Source: Aeromonas sp. RU39B (GTDB lineage Bacteria; Pseudomonadota; Gammaproteobacteria; Enterobacterales; Aeromonadaceae). Taken from it: 38,167 nt of DNA. Positions within the stretch are counted from its first letter, which is position 1. Every line of letters starts with the position of its first letter. The notes below the pieces were generated by a model, which was not told where the DNA came from, searched no databases, and worked only from the letters and a program-made list of their open reading frames with translations. Both the position numbers and the translations under genes were made by a program. Positions 1 to 9,702 of this stretch are shown here, piece by piece. The stretch spans positions 1 to 38,167 of the forward strand of contig NZ_FTMJ01000021.1 in assembly GCF_900156095.1 (NCBI RefSeq), read 5' to 3'.

Positions 1-90
1 CCTGTATCCTTGCCGAACACAGAAGTGAAACGCCGTAGCGCCGATGGTAGTGTGGCAGATGCCATGTGAGAGTAGGACACTGCCAGGCAC
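1..90 (+). rRNA. rrf: 5S ribosomal RNA, 3' part (cut by window edge)
   Basis: The first 90 bases match the last three quarters of gammaproteobacterial 5S rRNA. They include the conserved blocks CAGAAGTGAAACGCCGTAGC and GCCGATGGTAGTGTGG and the closing TGCCAGGCAC, which pairs with the missing 5' end. The 5' end lies outside the window. This is the tail of an rRNA operon that reads into tRNA-Asp. Confidence 0.95.
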
Positions 91-166
91 CCAATAAGCG
101 ATTACGCGGATGCGTAATTGGTCTACGCGAGTGGACAGAGAAATTAGCGAGAAGCTAACCGAATGC

Positions 167-243
167 GGAGCGGTAGTTCAGTCGGTTAGAATACCGGCCT
201 GTCACGCCGGGGGTCGCGGGTTCGAGTCCCGTCCGCTCCGCCA
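167..243 (+). tRNA. tRNA-Asp (anticodon GTC)
   Basis: This is a 77-nt cloverleaf. The acceptor GGAGCGG pairs with CCGCTCC and CCA is encoded at 241-243. The D-loop contains AGTCGGTTAGA, the anticodon arm is CCGGC-CTGTCAC-GCCGG with anticodon GTC, and the T-arm is GCGGG-TTCGAGT-CCCGT. It lies 76 bases after the 5S rRNA in the same direction, so it is a distal gene of the rRNA operon, an arrangement known from other gammaproteobacteria. Confidence 0.98.
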
Positions 244-253
244 CATTAAAAAC

Positions 254-290
254 AAAAAGCCTAGTCTTGCGACTGGGCTTTTTTTGTTTT
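254..290 (+). terminator. Intrinsic terminator of the rRNA/tRNA-Asp operon
   Basis: The stem AAGCCTAGTC / GACTGGGCTT (one T-G wobble) closes a TTGC loop and is followed by a run of T (279-285) and a second T-rich stretch. It starts about ten bases after the tRNA CCA end. Confidence 0.9.
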
Positions 291-292
291 TA

Positions 293-363
293 ACGCGGCG
301 TCGCTGGATGACGTGAGGAAGTCGGACTGACGTCCTCTGCGTTCAGCCGCTGGCTCGGCTGCC
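293..363. repeat. 71-bp direct repeat, copy 1
   Basis: Bases 293-363 recur at 595-665 with about six substitutions. Both copies begin ACGCGGCGTCGCTGGA and end in GGCTCGG(C/T)TGCC. Each copy sits directly after one terminator hairpin and directly before a tRNA-3'-end-like string (ACCCCGCCA here). No ORF is evident. It looks like a decayed tandem duplication of the rrn-distal spacer. Confidence 0.8.
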
Positions 364-380
364 ACCCCGCCAACATATTG

Positions 381-410
381 AAGCCCTGAGGAAGCCCTCA
401 GGGCTTTTTG
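381..410 (+). terminator. Second terminator hairpin in the rrn-distal array
   Basis: The perfect 9-bp stem AGCCCTGAG / CTCAGGGCT has loop GAAGCC and is followed by TTTTTG. It follows the ACCCCGCCA tRNA-end remnant, the same order as tRNA-Asp and its own terminator. Confidence 0.8.
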
Positions 411-415
411 CTTTG

Positions 416-531
416 CGGACGGGATATAGGAAACAAGCATCGCCAGACCGGGCTGCGACTTGCCACAGGCAACTCGGTCCCGGCCTGGCGTTGCTTGTGC
501 TTGAGCCGGACGTAGTCCGTCTCCCCGTCCG
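416..531. repeat. Large bulged inverted repeat (structured element)
   Basis: Nested complementarity is visible. CGGACGGG (416-423) pairs with CCCGTCCG (524-531). Inside, 433-452 pairs with 479-498 in 18 of 20 positions (ACAAGCA/TGCTTGT, CGCCAG/CTGGCG, CCGGG/CCCGG). The apical region has TTGCC-ACA-GGCAA (460-472). A side hairpin CGGAC-GTA-GTCCG lies near 507-519. No credible protein is encoded. It could be a folded RNA or a remnant of a mobile REP-like element. Confidence 0.6.
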
Positions 532-539
532 CTCCGCCA
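524..539 (+). repeat. 16-bp remnant of the tRNA-Asp 3' end
   Basis: CCCGTCCGCTCCGCCA is identical to 228-243, the 3' end of tRNA-Asp including CCA, but no tRNA body precedes it. A weaker version (CCGCTCCGCTA) occurs near 664-674. Such fragments are typical of lost tandem tRNA copies or of att sites left by integration at a tRNA 3' end. Confidence 0.75.
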
Positions 540-547
540 CTGAATCG

Positions 548-577
548 AAGCCCAACCTTAACAGGTTGGGCTTTTTG
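548..577 (+). terminator. Third terminator hairpin in the array
   Basis: The stem AAGCCCAACCT / AGGTTGGGCTT has a TAAC loop and is followed by TTTTTG. It lies nine bases after the tRNA-Asp 3'-end fragment, which reproduces the spacing of the genuine tRNA and its terminator. Confidence 0.85.
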
Positions 578-594
578 TTATGTTTGTGATTTTC

Positions 595-665
595 ACGCGG
601 CGTCGCTGGACGACGTGAGGAAGTCGGACTGGCGTCCTCCGCCTCCAGCCGCTGGCTCGGTTGCC
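595..665. repeat. 71-bp direct repeat, copy 2
   Basis: This is the second copy of the 293-363 repeat, with about six mismatches and no gaps. It is followed by GCTCCGCTACTGAAT, a degraded version of the CGCTCCGCCACTGAAT string at 530-545. Confidence 0.8.
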
Positions 666-684
666 GCTCCGCTACTGAATAGAG

Positions 685-713
685 AAGGCCTTCCCAAACG
701 GGAAGGCCTTTTG
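685..713 (+). terminator. Fourth terminator hairpin in the array
   Basis: The perfect 11-bp stem AAGGCCTTCCC / GGGAAGGCCTT has an AAAC loop and is followed by TTTTG. It follows repeat copy 2. Confidence 0.8.
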
Positions 714-765
714 CATTTGTATCATTCTCTTCTATTTCGCCGCACCTTGTGATTCACAAGCCAAC

Positions 766-801
766 AAAAAGGCCTTCCTATGGTGATGGGAAGGCCTTTT
801 A
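766..801. terminator. Fifth hairpin, bidirectional terminator-like
   Basis: AAAAAGGCCTTCC (766-778) pairs with GGAAGGCCTTTT (789-800). A-runs and T-runs flank it on both sides, so it can end transcription in either direction. Its arms carry the same AAGGCCTTCC core as the hairpin at 685-713. The stretch 802-937 shows nothing else that I recognise. Confidence 0.65.
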
Positions 802-937
802 AACCTGAATTGTTGTTGACCATTTATCGCAGTGAATAATGTGTTGCTCCCGATGTGGCTTGGTATCGCACTTATTCAAAAAGCAAATCTTCCTACCTTG
901 GCGGTACGAAGCATAGTGATCCTGTTGTTATCGTTGC

Positions 938-1135
938 TCAGTGCTTGCAGAGACGCTGGACATTAAGGAAGAAGCGAGTACTCCCGCAGGAGCCCTTTTC
1001 TACTCTGGCAATCACTTCATTGTTGCGTTGAAACTCCCAGAGTCCATCAATATCTTCAAAGTGCGGTTTGAGGATACCGAGAGCGCCGAGGTATTCGTTA
1101 AATTGGCTAGCGTTGCCGATCTCGGTCAGATTCAT
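938..1135 (-). CDS. Hypothetical small protein (65 aa)
   Basis: I do not recognise this family. The start chosen is the ATG at 1135, giving MNLTEIGNASQFNEYLGALG. It is preceded by GGGAGA about nine bases upstream on the minus strand; an in-frame upstream start at 1162 lacks a good ribosome site. The product is soluble-looking, mildly acidic in its N-terminal half and ends in a basic Cys-containing tail (RLCKH). An overlapping plus-strand frame (941-1195) has no ribosome-binding site and is less convincing. The region is AT-richer than the flanking genes, and the ORF sits alone between the rrn-distal repeats and codA. It could be a remnant or a spurious ORF. Confidence 0.4.
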   Translation of the reverse strand: MNLTEIGNASQFNEYLGALGILKPHFEDIDGLWEFQRNNEVIARVEKGSCGSTRFFLNVQRLCKH

Positions 1136-1432
1136 GATTACAGTCTCTCCCTGTTGTTGCATTTGTCAGCAGCAAGAATAGGGCTCGAGATCTGAACGAA
1201 ACCTGAATTTTTTCTGTTCAACTATTCAGATTCTCCAAGAAATCGATGCTGAATGGATTAAGCTGCCACATGAAAACCTTTTGAGTGGTATTAACATTTG
1301 AAATTGACTGTTTTTGTAGTTTTCTGTGGAATTTCGTAACGCGTTTCACCCTCCAGTTGCGGCAATATCATCGTGAGAGGCTGTGATAACGTAGTGTTGT
1401 GCTGAATTCGTGGCTCAAATCAGGGAGGAGTG

Positions 1433-2701
1433 ATGATGCTGGTAGAGAATGTTCGTCTGCCCGGAAAAGAGGGATTGTGGCAGGTAGCCTGCGATCAGGG
1501 AGTGATCACACAGATTGTTGTGAGTGGTTCTCTACCTACCGTGACTGACCATCTCGATGGTGAGGGTGGGCTGCTTATCCCCCCCTTTGTCGAGCCGCAT
1601 ATTCACCTGGATACCACTCAGACGGCGGGTGAGCCAAGCTGGAACCAATCCGGGACTCTTTTTGAAGGTATCGAGCGTTGGGCCGAGCGTAAGGCGCTGC
1701 TGACTCATGACGATGTAAAACGCCGGGCAATTCAAACGCTAAAATGGCAGATCGCCAATGGTATTCAGTTTGTCCGTACCCATGTTGATGTTTCCGACCC
1801 TGAACTGGTGGCGCTTAAGGCGATGCTGGAAGTGCGTGAGGAGATAAAGCCTTGGATAGAGTTGCAAATTGTGGCATTCCCGCAGGAGGGCATCCTCTCT
1901 TTCCCAGGTGGTCTGGAGCTGTTGGAGGAATCACTACGCCTTGGGGCCGATGTGGTTGGCGCCATCCCCCACTTTGAGTTTACCCGAGAGTATGGGGTGA
2001 CCAGTCTGCAGCGTATGTTTGAGCTGGCAGAGCGTTATGACGTGCTGGTTGATGTGCATTGCGACGAGATTGATGATGAGCAGTCTCGTTTTGTCGAGAC
2101 ATTGGCAACCTTGGCCTATGAGCAAGGGTGGGGGAGTCGGGTTACCGCCAGCCATACCACTGCCATGCACTCTTATAATGGCGCTTATGCTTCGCGGTTG
2201 TTTCGTTTGCTGCGGCTATCCGGCATTAACTTCGTGGCTAATCCGCTGGTCAATATCCATCTGCAGGGCCGTTTTGATACATATCCCAAGCGTCGCGGTA
2301 TCACCCGGGTCAAGGAGATGCTCGAAAGCGGCATTAACGTCTGCTTTGGTCACGATGATGTCTATGACCCCTGGTATCCCATGGGGACGGGCAACATGCT
2401 GCAGGTGTTACATATGGGGCTGCATGTCTGTCAGCTGATGGGCTATGAGCAGATCGATCAGGGGCTGGATCTGATTACCCGCAACAGTGCTCGCACCTTG
2501 CATATTGAGGATCGCTACGGGATTGAGGTCGGCAAGCCGGCCAATTTCCTGATCCTGCCGGCAGAGAGTGGCTTTGATGCCGTTCGTCGTCAGGTGCCGG
2601 TGCGCTACTCGGTGCGCTACGGTAAGGTGATTGCCGAAACCAAGCCGGCCCACAGCACGATCCATTTGCAGGAGAGTGAAGCGGTGGACTATCGTCGCTG
2701 A
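1433..2701 (+). CDS. codA: Cytosine deaminase
   Basis: This amidohydrolase converts cytosine to uracil and ammonia for pyrimidine salvage in the cytoplasm. Family metal ligands are visible: PHIHLD (His56 and His58), [12 protein letters not shown] (catalytic His and Glu, about residue 205-215), ASHTTAM, and GHDDVYDPW with the Asp that binds iron or zinc. The length of about 422 residues fits CodA (427 in E. coli). GGGAGG at 1423-1428 precedes stacked starts GTG 1430, ATG 1433 and ATG 1436; 1433 or 1436 have better spacing than 1430. The cytosine permease gene codB, often adjacent, is absent. The 297-bp upstream stretch 1136-1432 is AT-rich with a weak promoter-like TTGACT-N17-TGGAAT near 1304-1332 and no recognised riboswitch. 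Confidence 0.93.
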   Translation: MMLVENVRLPGKEGLWQVACDQGVITQIVVSGSLPTVTDHLDGEGGLLIPPFVEPHIHLDTTQTAGEPSWNQSGTLFEGIERWAERKALLTHDDVKRRAIQTLKWQIANGIQFVRTHVDVSDPELVALKAMLEVREEIKPWIELQIVAFPQEGILSFPGGLELLEESLRLGADVVGAIPHFEFTREYGVTSLQRMFELAERYDVLVDVHCDEIDDEQSRFVETLATLAYEQGWGSRVTASHTTAMHSYNGAYASRLFRLLRLSGINFVANPLVNIHLQGRFDTYPKRRGITRVKEMLESGINVCFGHDDVYDPWYPMGTGNMLQVLHMGLHVCQLMGYEQIDQGLDLITRNSARTLHIEDRYGIEVGKPANFLILPAESGFDAVRRQVPVRYSVRYGKVIAETKPAHSTIHLQESEAVDYRR

Positions 2702-2724
2702 GCCCGTTTTCCGATTAATTGCTG

Positions 2725-2752
2725 GCGCTGTCATGGGGCGTGATGACAGCGC
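2725..2752. repeat. Perfect 10-bp inverted repeat after codA
   Basis: GCGCTGTCAT and ATGACAGCGC flank an 8-base GGGGCGTG loop. It begins 24 bases after the codA stop and ends 34 bases before crcB. There is no T-run on either side, so it is a stem without classic terminator form. It could stabilise the codA mRNA 3' end or act in the crcB leader. It does not resemble the fluoride riboswitch. Confidence 0.6.
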
Positions 2753-2786
2753 ATAATGGCGACTAACCGTCTTTGAGGATGTCGTG

Positions 2787-3164
2787 ATGCAAGCCTGGTT
2801 GTTAGTGGCGGTCGGTGGTGCAGTGGGTGCCTGCATGCGCTTTGGGATTGGTGAGCTGATGGCGTTGCTGTTTGGCCGTAATTTTCCATATGGCACTCTG
2901 ACGGTCAATGTGGTCGGGTCGTTTATCATGGGCTTGGCGTATGCATTGATTAGTCACGGTCATGTGCTGGAGCATCCGATCAAGCCACTGCTGATGATCG
3001 GTATCCTGGGGGCGTTGACCACCTTTTCCTCCTTTGCGCTCGATACCGTAGTGTTGATGCAGCACGGTGACTGGCTCAAGGCTGGCTTGAATGTGTTCCT
3101 TAACCTGCTGATTTGCCTTCTGATGGTCTATTTGGCCATGCAGCTGGTTCCTAGTCGGGGTTGA
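2787..3164 (+). CDS. crcB: Fluoride channel FluC/CrcB
   Basis: This small membrane protein works as a dual-topology dimer that exports fluoride from the cytoplasm. Four hydrophobic segments are visible, with family signatures NVVGSFIMG (helix 2) and TTFSSFALDT (the helix-break region that holds the central sodium). The length of 125 residues is normal. The start at ATG 2787 is favoured over the overlapping GTG 2784 because GAGG (2775-2778) lies 8 bases upstream. It stands alone between codA and ubiE in the same direction. No fluoride riboswitch was recognised upstream. Confidence 0.93.
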   Translation: MQAWLLVAVGGAVGACMRFGIGELMALLFGRNFPYGTLTVNVVGSFIMGLAYALISHGHVLEHPIKPLLMIGILGALTTFSSFALDTVVLMQHGDWLKAGLNVFLNLLICLLMVYLAMQLVPSRG

Positions 3165-3171
3165 GGTGTCA

Positions 3172-3201
3172 GGACGCAGCGGGCTCTGGTAAACTGCGTC
3201 C
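3172..3201. repeat. 8-bp inverted repeat upstream of ubiE
   Basis: GGACGCAG (3172-3179) is exactly complementary to CTGCGTCC (3194-3201) across a 14-base loop. It lies between crcB and ubiE. There is no T-run directly after it. It may be a weak crcB terminator or part of the ubiE leader. Confidence 0.45.
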
Positions 3202-3227
3202 AAACTTTGTGCTACAGGAGCGGTAGG

Positions 3228-3980
3228 ATGTCGCAGCAGGCTGCCACCACCCATTTTGGTTTCAAGACAGTTGCCTCCGAGGAGAAGGAAACCCTCGTCG
3301 CTGGCGTTTTTCATTCGGTTGCCGCCAAATATGACATGATGAACGACCTGATGTCGTTCGGCATTCACCGTCTCTGGAAGCGTTTCACCATCGATTGTTC
3401 GGGCGTTCGCCGTGGTCAGCGTGTGCTGGATCTGGCGGGCGGTACTGGTGACCTCACCGCCAAGTTCTCCCGCATCGTTGGTGAGACCGGGCAGGTGGTG
3501 CTGGCCGATATCAATGATTCCATGCTGAAGGTTGGGCGCGACAAGCTGCGCAATCTCGGCATCGCCGGTAACGTCGCCTATGTGCAGGCCAATGCCGAGT
3601 GCCTGCCCTTCCCGGATAACTACTTTGACGTCATTTCGATTGGCTTTGGCCTGCGCAATGTCACCGACAAGGATAAGGCGCTGGCCTCCATGTTCCGGGT
3701 GCTCAAACCGGGTGGACGTCTGCTGGTGCTGGAGTTCTCCAAGCCGGTGAGCGAAGTATTGGCCAAACTCTACGATCTCTACTCGTTCCGCCTGCTGCCC
3801 AAGATGGGCGAGCTGGTCGCCAATGACAGCGAGAGTTATCGCTATCTGGCCGAATCCATCCGTATGCACCCGGATCAGCAGACCCTCAAGGGCATGATGG
3901 AGGGGGTTGGATTTGAACAGGTTGAGTATTACAACCTGACCCAGGGCGTGGTTGCCCTGCATCGCGGCTATAAGTTCTAG
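3228..3980 (+). CDS. ubiE: Ubiquinone/menaquinone C-methyltransferase UbiE
   Basis: This SAM-dependent enzyme performs the C-methylation step of ubiquinone biosynthesis and methylates demethylmenaquinone. SAM motif I is [12 protein letters not shown] (about residues 66-77). [24 protein letters not shown] is the hallmark UbiE/COQ5 stretch, seen here as its parts NAECLPFP and [22 protein letters not shown] follows. The length of 250 residues matches E. coli (251). The start at 3228 has AGGAG at 3216-3220 with 7-base spacing; an in-frame start 21 bases upstream is less likely. It begins the ubiE-ubiJ-ubiB cluster, as in enterobacteria. Confidence 0.97.
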   Translation: MSQQAATTHFGFKTVASEEKETLVAGVFHSVAAKYDMMNDLMSFGIHRLWKRFTIDCSGVRRGQRVLDLAGGTGDLTAKFSRIVGETGQVVLADINDSMLKVGRDKLRNLGIAGNVAYVQANAECLPFPDNYFDVISIGFGLRNVTDKDKALASMFRVLKPGGRLLVLEFSKPVSEVLAKLYDLYSFRLLPKMGELVANDSESYRYLAESIRMHPDQQTLKGMMEGVGFEQVEYYNLTQGVVALHRGYKF

Positions 3981-3987
3981 GTTGCCT

Positions 3988-4596
3988 ATGCCGATGGATG
4001 CCCTGATCACCGCGATCGTCGAAACCACCTGTAATCAACTGCTGACTTGCGACAGCAGCGCTGCTGAGCGACAGAAAAAGCTGGTCGGTAAGACACTGCG
4101 CCTGCATGTGCGTGAACTCAAGCCGCTCTGGTTTGTCTTCTCCAGCGGACGGGTGGATGTGCTGGCAGCTTTTGAGGGCGAGGCGGATGCCGCGCTCAGT
4201 CTGTCGTTGTCTGCGCTGGGATTGCTGCGTGAGCCGTCAGCTCTGACCCGCTATATCCGCGAAGAGCGCCTCGACATCGAAGGGGACCCGCAACTGGTGC
4301 AGGCCTTTGCCAGCCTGTTTGGCGAGTTGGCCATCGACTGGGAAGAGCAGCTCTCTCGCTATACGGGCGATGTGCTGGCTCACTCTCTGTTTGCCGCCGG
4401 TCGCCGGATCCATTCGCTAGTTGGCCGCGAACTGTGCCGTTCCCGCCAGCAGCTGGCGGAGTATCTGACCGAAGAGATTCGTCTTGCCCCGGGGCCGCTG
4501 GAAGTGGCCTCGTTCAACGATGATGTGGCCGAGCTGGCCGAGCAGCTCAAAGCAACGGAATTGCGTCTGGCCCGCCTCGAACAGAGGATGGGGTAA
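3988..4596 (+). CDS. ubiJ: Ubiquinone biosynthesis accessory factor UbiJ
   Basis: UbiJ is a lipid-binding accessory protein of the aerobic ubiquinone-synthesis complex. It has an SCP2-like N-terminal domain (roughly residues 15-115, including [16 protein letters not shown]) and a C-terminal charged coiled-coil segment ([20 protein letters not shown]). At 202 residues it is close to E. coli UbiJ (201). The start [11 protein letters not shown] at 3988 lies 7 bases after the ubiE stop; an alternative ATG is at 3994. The ribosome site is weak, which suggests coupling to ubiE. Its stop TAA shares one base with the ubiB ATG. Confidence 0.93.
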   Translation: MPMDALITAIVETTCNQLLTCDSSAAERQKKLVGKTLRLHVRELKPLWFVFSSGRVDVLAAFEGEADAALSLSLSALGLLREPSALTRYIREERLDIEGDPQLVQAFASLFGELAIDWEEQLSRYTGDVLAHSLFAAGRRIHSLVGRELCRSRQQLAEYLTEEIRLAPGPLEVASFNDDVAELAEQLKATELRLARLEQRMG

Positions 4597-6233
4597 TGAC
4601 GCCACAGGAACTCTCTCGTCTTTATCAAATCACCCGAATTTTGCTTGAGCACGGTCTGGACGAGCTGGTTCCTGCCCGCTTCCAGCCCTGGCCGGGCCGG
4701 CTGGCCCGCCGCTCCCTGTTCTGGCTGAAAAACCGTTCGAGCGAACGTAGCCGTGGTGAGCGGATCCGCCTCGCGTTTGAGGCGCTCGGTCCCATCTTCA
4801 TCAAGTTTGGTCAGATGCTGTCGACCCGGCGTGACTTGCTGCCACCGGATATTGCCGAAGAGCTGGCGCTACTGCAGGACCGGGTTCCGCCCTTCAGCGG
4901 CCAAGCCGCACGGCGCCAGATTGAAGAGAGTCTGGGCGCGACCATCGAAACCCTGTTCGACGATTTCGACGAGACACCGCTCGCCTCTGCCTCGATTGCC
5001 CAGGTGCATACCGCCCGGCTCAAGGAGAACGGACGCGAGATCGTTATCAAGGTCATTCGCCCCGACATTGAACTGGTGATCGACGCCGATCTGCGCCTGA
5101 TGATGACCATGGCCAGGTGGGTCGCCCGGATTGTGCCGCAGAGTTCACGGCTGCGTCCGGTCGAGGTGGTCAGCGAGTATCGCAAGACCATTATCGATGA
5201 GCTCAACCTGATGCGTGAAGCCGCCAATGCCATTCAGCTGCGGCGCAACTTCACCGGCTCGGAAGCGCTCTACGTCCCCGAAGTGTTCACTGACTATTGT
5301 CAGCAACAGGTGCTGGTGATGGAGCGCATCTACGGCATTCCGGTGTCGGACATCGCAGCGCTGGAAGCCAACGGCACCAACATGAAGCTGCTGGCAGAGC
5401 GCGGGGTCGAAGTGTTCTTCACCCAGGTGTTTCGCGATAGCTTCTTTCACGCCGACATGCATCCGGGCAACATCTTCGTGGCGCGCGAGCATCCTGAAAA
5501 TCCCCAATGGATTGGCATTGATTGTGGCATCGTTGGCACTTTAAACCGCGAAGATAAGCGCTATCTGGCCGAGAACTTCCTGGCTTTTTTCAACCGTGAC
5601 TATCGCCGGGTGGCCGAGTTGCATGTGGAGTCCGGCTGGGTGCCGGCCGACACCAAGGTTGAGGAGTTCGAGTTCGCTATCCGTACCGTTCTCGAGCCCA
5701 TCTTTGAGAAGCCGCTGGATCAGATCTCATTTGGCCATGTCCTGTTGAACCTGTTCAACACCGCACGTCGTTTCCACATGACGGTACAGCCGCAACTGGT
5801 GCTGCTGCAAAAAACCTTGCTCTACGTCGAAGGATTGGGTCGCCAACTCTATCCGCAGCTGGATTTGTGGCAGACTGCCAAACCGTTTCTGGAACACTGG
5901 ATGCGCGAGCAGGTCGGCCCGCGAGCCGTGCTCAACGCTATCCGCGAAAAGGCCCCGTTCTGGGCGGAAAAACTGCCCGAATTGCCGGAGCTGGTCTACG
6001 AAACCTTGCGTCAGACCCGCAGCCAGCAACGTCACTTTGATCAGCTGTTTGAGCAGTTCAGACAGCACAGTCGTCGCCAGGGACAGGCGCGCTATCTGCT
6101 TGGCATGGGGGCAACCCTGTTGCTTTGTAGCATTCTTCTGCACGGGATGGCACAGCCGGACTGGGCGGGTATCAGTCTGGCCGGTGCTGCCGGTTGCTGG
6201 TTGATTGGCTGGATCAAGACTCGTACCCGCTAA
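4596..6233 (+). CDS. ubiB: Ubiquinone biosynthesis protein UbiB (atypical kinase/ATPase)
   Basis: UbiB is a membrane-bound ABC1/ADCK-family ATPase needed for ubiquinone synthesis. Family signatures are the KxGQ motif [15 protein letters not shown] (Lys70, Gln73), the Ala-rich loop ASASIAQVH (about 130-138) replacing the kinase P-loop, HADMHPGN for the catalytic loop, and GIDCGIVG in place of DFG. Two hydrophobic C-terminal segments (about 500-540) anchor it in the inner membrane. The length is 545 residues (546 in E. coli). Translation starts at an ATG overlapping the ubiJ stop by one base. Confidence 0.97.
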   Translation: MTPQELSRLYQITRILLEHGLDELVPARFQPWPGRLARRSLFWLKNRSSERSRGERIRLAFEALGPIFIKFGQMLSTRRDLLPPDIAEELALLQDRVPPFSGQAARRQIEESLGATIETLFDDFDETPLASASIAQVHTARLKENGREIVIKVIRPDIELVIDADLRLMMTMARWVARIVPQSSRLRPVEVVSEYRKTIIDELNLMREAANAIQLRRNFTGSEALYVPEVFTDYCQQQVLVMERIYGIPVSDIAALEANGTNMKLLAERGVEVFFTQVFRDSFFHADMHPGNIFVAREHPENPQWIGIDCGIVGTLNREDKRYLAENFLAFFNRDYRRVAELHVESGWVPADTKVEEFEFAIRTVLEPIFEKPLDQISFGHVLLNLFNTARRFHMTVQPQLVLLQKTLLYVEGLGRQLYPQLDLWQTAKPFLEHWMREQVGPRAVLNAIREKAPFWAEKLPELPELVYETLRQTRSQQRHFDQLFEQFRQHSRRQGQARYLLGMGATLLLCSILLHGMAQPDWAGISLAGAAGCWLIGWIKTRTR

Positions 6234-6274
6234 CCATAACGACATGGCACGCCAGACGTGCAAAGGAGAGACAC

Positions 6275-6511
6275 ATGGGTGGAATCAGCATTTGGCAACT
6301 TCTCATCATCGCCATCATTGTAGTCCTGCTGTTTGGGACCAAGAAATTGCGTGGCATTGGTGGCGATCTGGGATCGGCGGTTAAAGGCTTCAAGAAAGCC
6401 ATGGCCGACGATGAGCCGTCTCGCGACGCCGATTTTGATCAAAAGAAGCTGGCCGACCAGGGTACTACCGCTCAGGACGCGACCAAGCAGAAAGAAAAAG
6501 ATCAGGCCTAA
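6275..6511 (+). CDS. tatA: Sec-independent translocase subunit TatA
   Basis: TatA oligomerises to form the pore that exports folded twin-arginine proteins. It has one N-terminal membrane helix ([19 protein letters not shown]), then the [24 protein letters not shown] amphipathic helix hallmarks (FGTKKL, GGDLG, GFKKAM), then a charged, disordered tail. The length is 78 residues. The start at 6275 is supported by AAAGGAGAG at 6262-6270. It is first of tatABC, 41 bases after ubiB and 3 bases before tatB. Confidence 0.96.
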   Translation: MGGISIWQLLIIAIIVVLLFGTKKLRGIGGDLGSAVKGFKKAMADDEPSRDADFDQKKLADQGTTAQDATKQKEKDQA

Positions 6512-6514
6512 GCC

Positions 6515-6973
6515 ATGTTTGACATCGGTTTTTGGGAACTGATCCTGGTCGGTGTGGTGGCTCTGGTGGTATTGGGGCCCGAGCGCCTGCCGGAAGCTGC
6601 CCGTACTCTGGCCAAGTGGATCAAACTGATTCGGGGTACCGCCAATGCGGTCAAGGCAGAGCTGACCGAAGAGCTGCGGATCCAGGAGTTGCACAGCAAC
6701 CTGAAAAAGGCCGAGCAGATGGACTTGAAAAACCTGAGTCCGGACCTGCAAGCCTCGCTCGAGCAGTTGCGTGCGGCCGCCGCGTCGGTCAACCGCCCTT
6801 ACGAGCCAGCGCCTGCGGCAGATGCCGCCTCCGCAGCTGAGCGCGCCGAGCAGACGGAAACCCTGACCACGCTTGAGCCTGAATTGCCGGCCGAGCCCGC
6901 GCAGCCTGCCGCCGATTCGGTTGTCGAGCCCGCCAAGAAGCCGGTTGCTACGTCTGAGGAGGTGAAGTCATGA
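6515..6973 (+). CDS. tatB: Sec-independent translocase subunit TatB
   Basis: TatB forms the twin-arginine signal receptor with TatC. It has an N-terminal helix with the glutamate and LGPERLP hinge typical of TatB ([20 protein letters not shown]), an amphipathic region to about residue 95, then an Ala/Pro/Glu-rich low-complexity tail. At 152 residues it is shorter than E. coli TatB (171), and the difference lies in the variable tail. It overlaps tatC by 4 bases (ATGA), which indicates translational coupling. Confidence 0.96.
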   Translation: MFDIGFWELILVGVVALVVLGPERLPEAARTLAKWIKLIRGTANAVKAELTEELRIQELHSNLKKAEQMDLKNLSPDLQASLEQLRAAAASVNRPYEPAPAADAASAAERAEQTETLTTLEPELPAEPAQPAADSVVEPAKKPVATSEEVKS

Positions 6974-7737
6974 GCCAACCTCATGCCGAGCAGCCGCTGC
7001 TGGCTCACCTGATCGAGCTGCGCACCCGCCTGCTGCGCTCGATCGTGGCGATTCTGGTGGTGTTTCTGGCGCTGATCTATTTTTCCAACAACATCTACGA
7101 CTTTGTGGCGCGTCCGCTGTTGACCCAGCTGCCGGCTGGCACCAGCATGATCGCAACGGATGTGGCAACGCCATTTATGACGCCGATCAAGCTGACGCTG
7201 GTCGTCTCGCTGTTTGTCGCCATTCCCTACCTGCTGTATCAAGCCTGGGCCTTTATTGCGCCAGGTCTCTACAAGCATGAGCGGCGCCTGATCCTGCCTC
7301 TGGTGGTATCGAGTGCGCTGCTCTTCTATGCCGGTATGGCGTTTGCCTACTTCGTGGTTTTCCCGCTGGTATTTGGTTTCTTCACCAGCACGGCGCCCGC
7401 CGGGGTGACGGTGGCAACTGACATCGCCAATTATCTGGACTTCGTGCTGACCCTGTTTTTTGCCTTCGGGGTGGCGTTCGAAATTCCGGTTGCCACCATC
7501 TTGCTGTGCTGGACGGGGGTGACCAGCCCGGAAAACCTGCGCAAGCAACGGCCTTACGTCATCGTCGGGGTGTTTGTGGTCGGAATGCTGCTGACGCCAC
7601 CGGATGTCTTCTCGCAAACCCTGCTGGCTTTGCCGATGTGGGCGCTGTGGGAGTTGGGTCTGTTCTTTGCACGCTTCTATGTGCGCAAGGACGAGGAGCC
7701 GGAAACCGGAACTCAGGTAACGAAGGAGGGGAGCTAA
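6970..7737 (+). CDS. tatC: Sec-independent translocase subunit TatC
   Basis: TatC is the polytopic core that recognises twin-arginine signals. Six membrane segments are discernible, with the conserved N-terminal [15 protein letters not shown], the first periplasmic/cytoplasmic loop [12 protein letters not shown] with its family-conserved Glu, and the central segments to [20 protein letters not shown]. It has 255 residues (258 in E. coli). The start overlaps the tatB stop. Its TAA falls in the loop of a terminator hairpin, so tatD downstream is probably transcribed from its own promoter or by readthrough. Confidence 0.97.
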   Translation: MSQPHAEQPLLAHLIELRTRLLRSIVAILVVFLALIYFSNNIYDFVARPLLTQLPAGTSMIATDVATPFMTPIKLTLVVSLFVAIPYLLYQAWAFIAPGLYKHERRLILPLVVSSALLFYAGMAFAYFVVFPLVFGFFTSTAPAGVTVATDIANYLDFVLTLFFAFGVAFEIPVATILLCWTGVTSPENLRKQRPYVIVGVFVVGMLLTPPDVFSQTLLALPMWALWELGLFFARFYVRKDEEPETGTQVTKEGS

Positions 7738-7754
7738 GGCTCCCTTCCTCTTTT
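7724..7754 (+). terminator. Terminator overlapping the end of tatC
   Basis: AGGAGGGGAGC (7724-7734) pairs with GCTCCCTTCCT (7739-7749) with one G-T wobble. It is followed by CTTTT. The four-base loop TAAG contains the tatC stop codon. The descending arm is therefore outside the gene and the ascending arm encodes its last residues. Confidence 0.8.
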
Positions 7755-7836
7755 CAGGGCGTTCGGTGAGGCGTATGGTAGGGACCAAAATTAAAGATGG
7801 ATATCACTTGAGGGTATCCCAAGCAGTGGACAGAGC

Positions 7837-9643
<1,807 letters not shown>

Positions 9644-9662
9644 GCAGTAGCTATCTCAAATA

Positions 9663-9694
9663 ACAAGGGGAGCCTCGGCTCCCCTTGTGCTTTT
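9663..9694. terminator. Bidirectional terminator between hemB and gor
   Basis: ACAAGGGGAGCC (9663-9674) pairs with GGCTCCCCTTGT (9677-9688), with the innermost pairs opening the loop. TTTT follows at 9691-9694. The two genes converge here, so the hairpin probably serves both. Confidence 0.85.
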
Positions 9695-9702
9695 CAGATG
9701 GC

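Noticed and set aside
110..316. Open frame of 68 codons over the tRNA
   Set aside because: It spans tRNA-Asp and its terminator and has no ribosome site.
941..1195. Plus-strand frame opposite the small 938-1135 ORF
   Set aside because: It starts with GTG without a ribosome site; the minus-strand frame has one.
1136..1432. Purine-type riboswitch before codA
   Set aside because: No conserved three-way junction elements are visible in this AT-rich stretch.
2702..2786. Fluoride riboswitch before crcB
   Set aside because: There is only a simple 10-bp hairpin; the conserved fluoride-riboswitch pseudoknot strings are absent.
2802..4028. 408-codon minus-strand frame across crcB and ubiE
   Set aside because: It is antisense to two clear genes, with low-complexity His/Gln-rich translation typical of a shadow frame.
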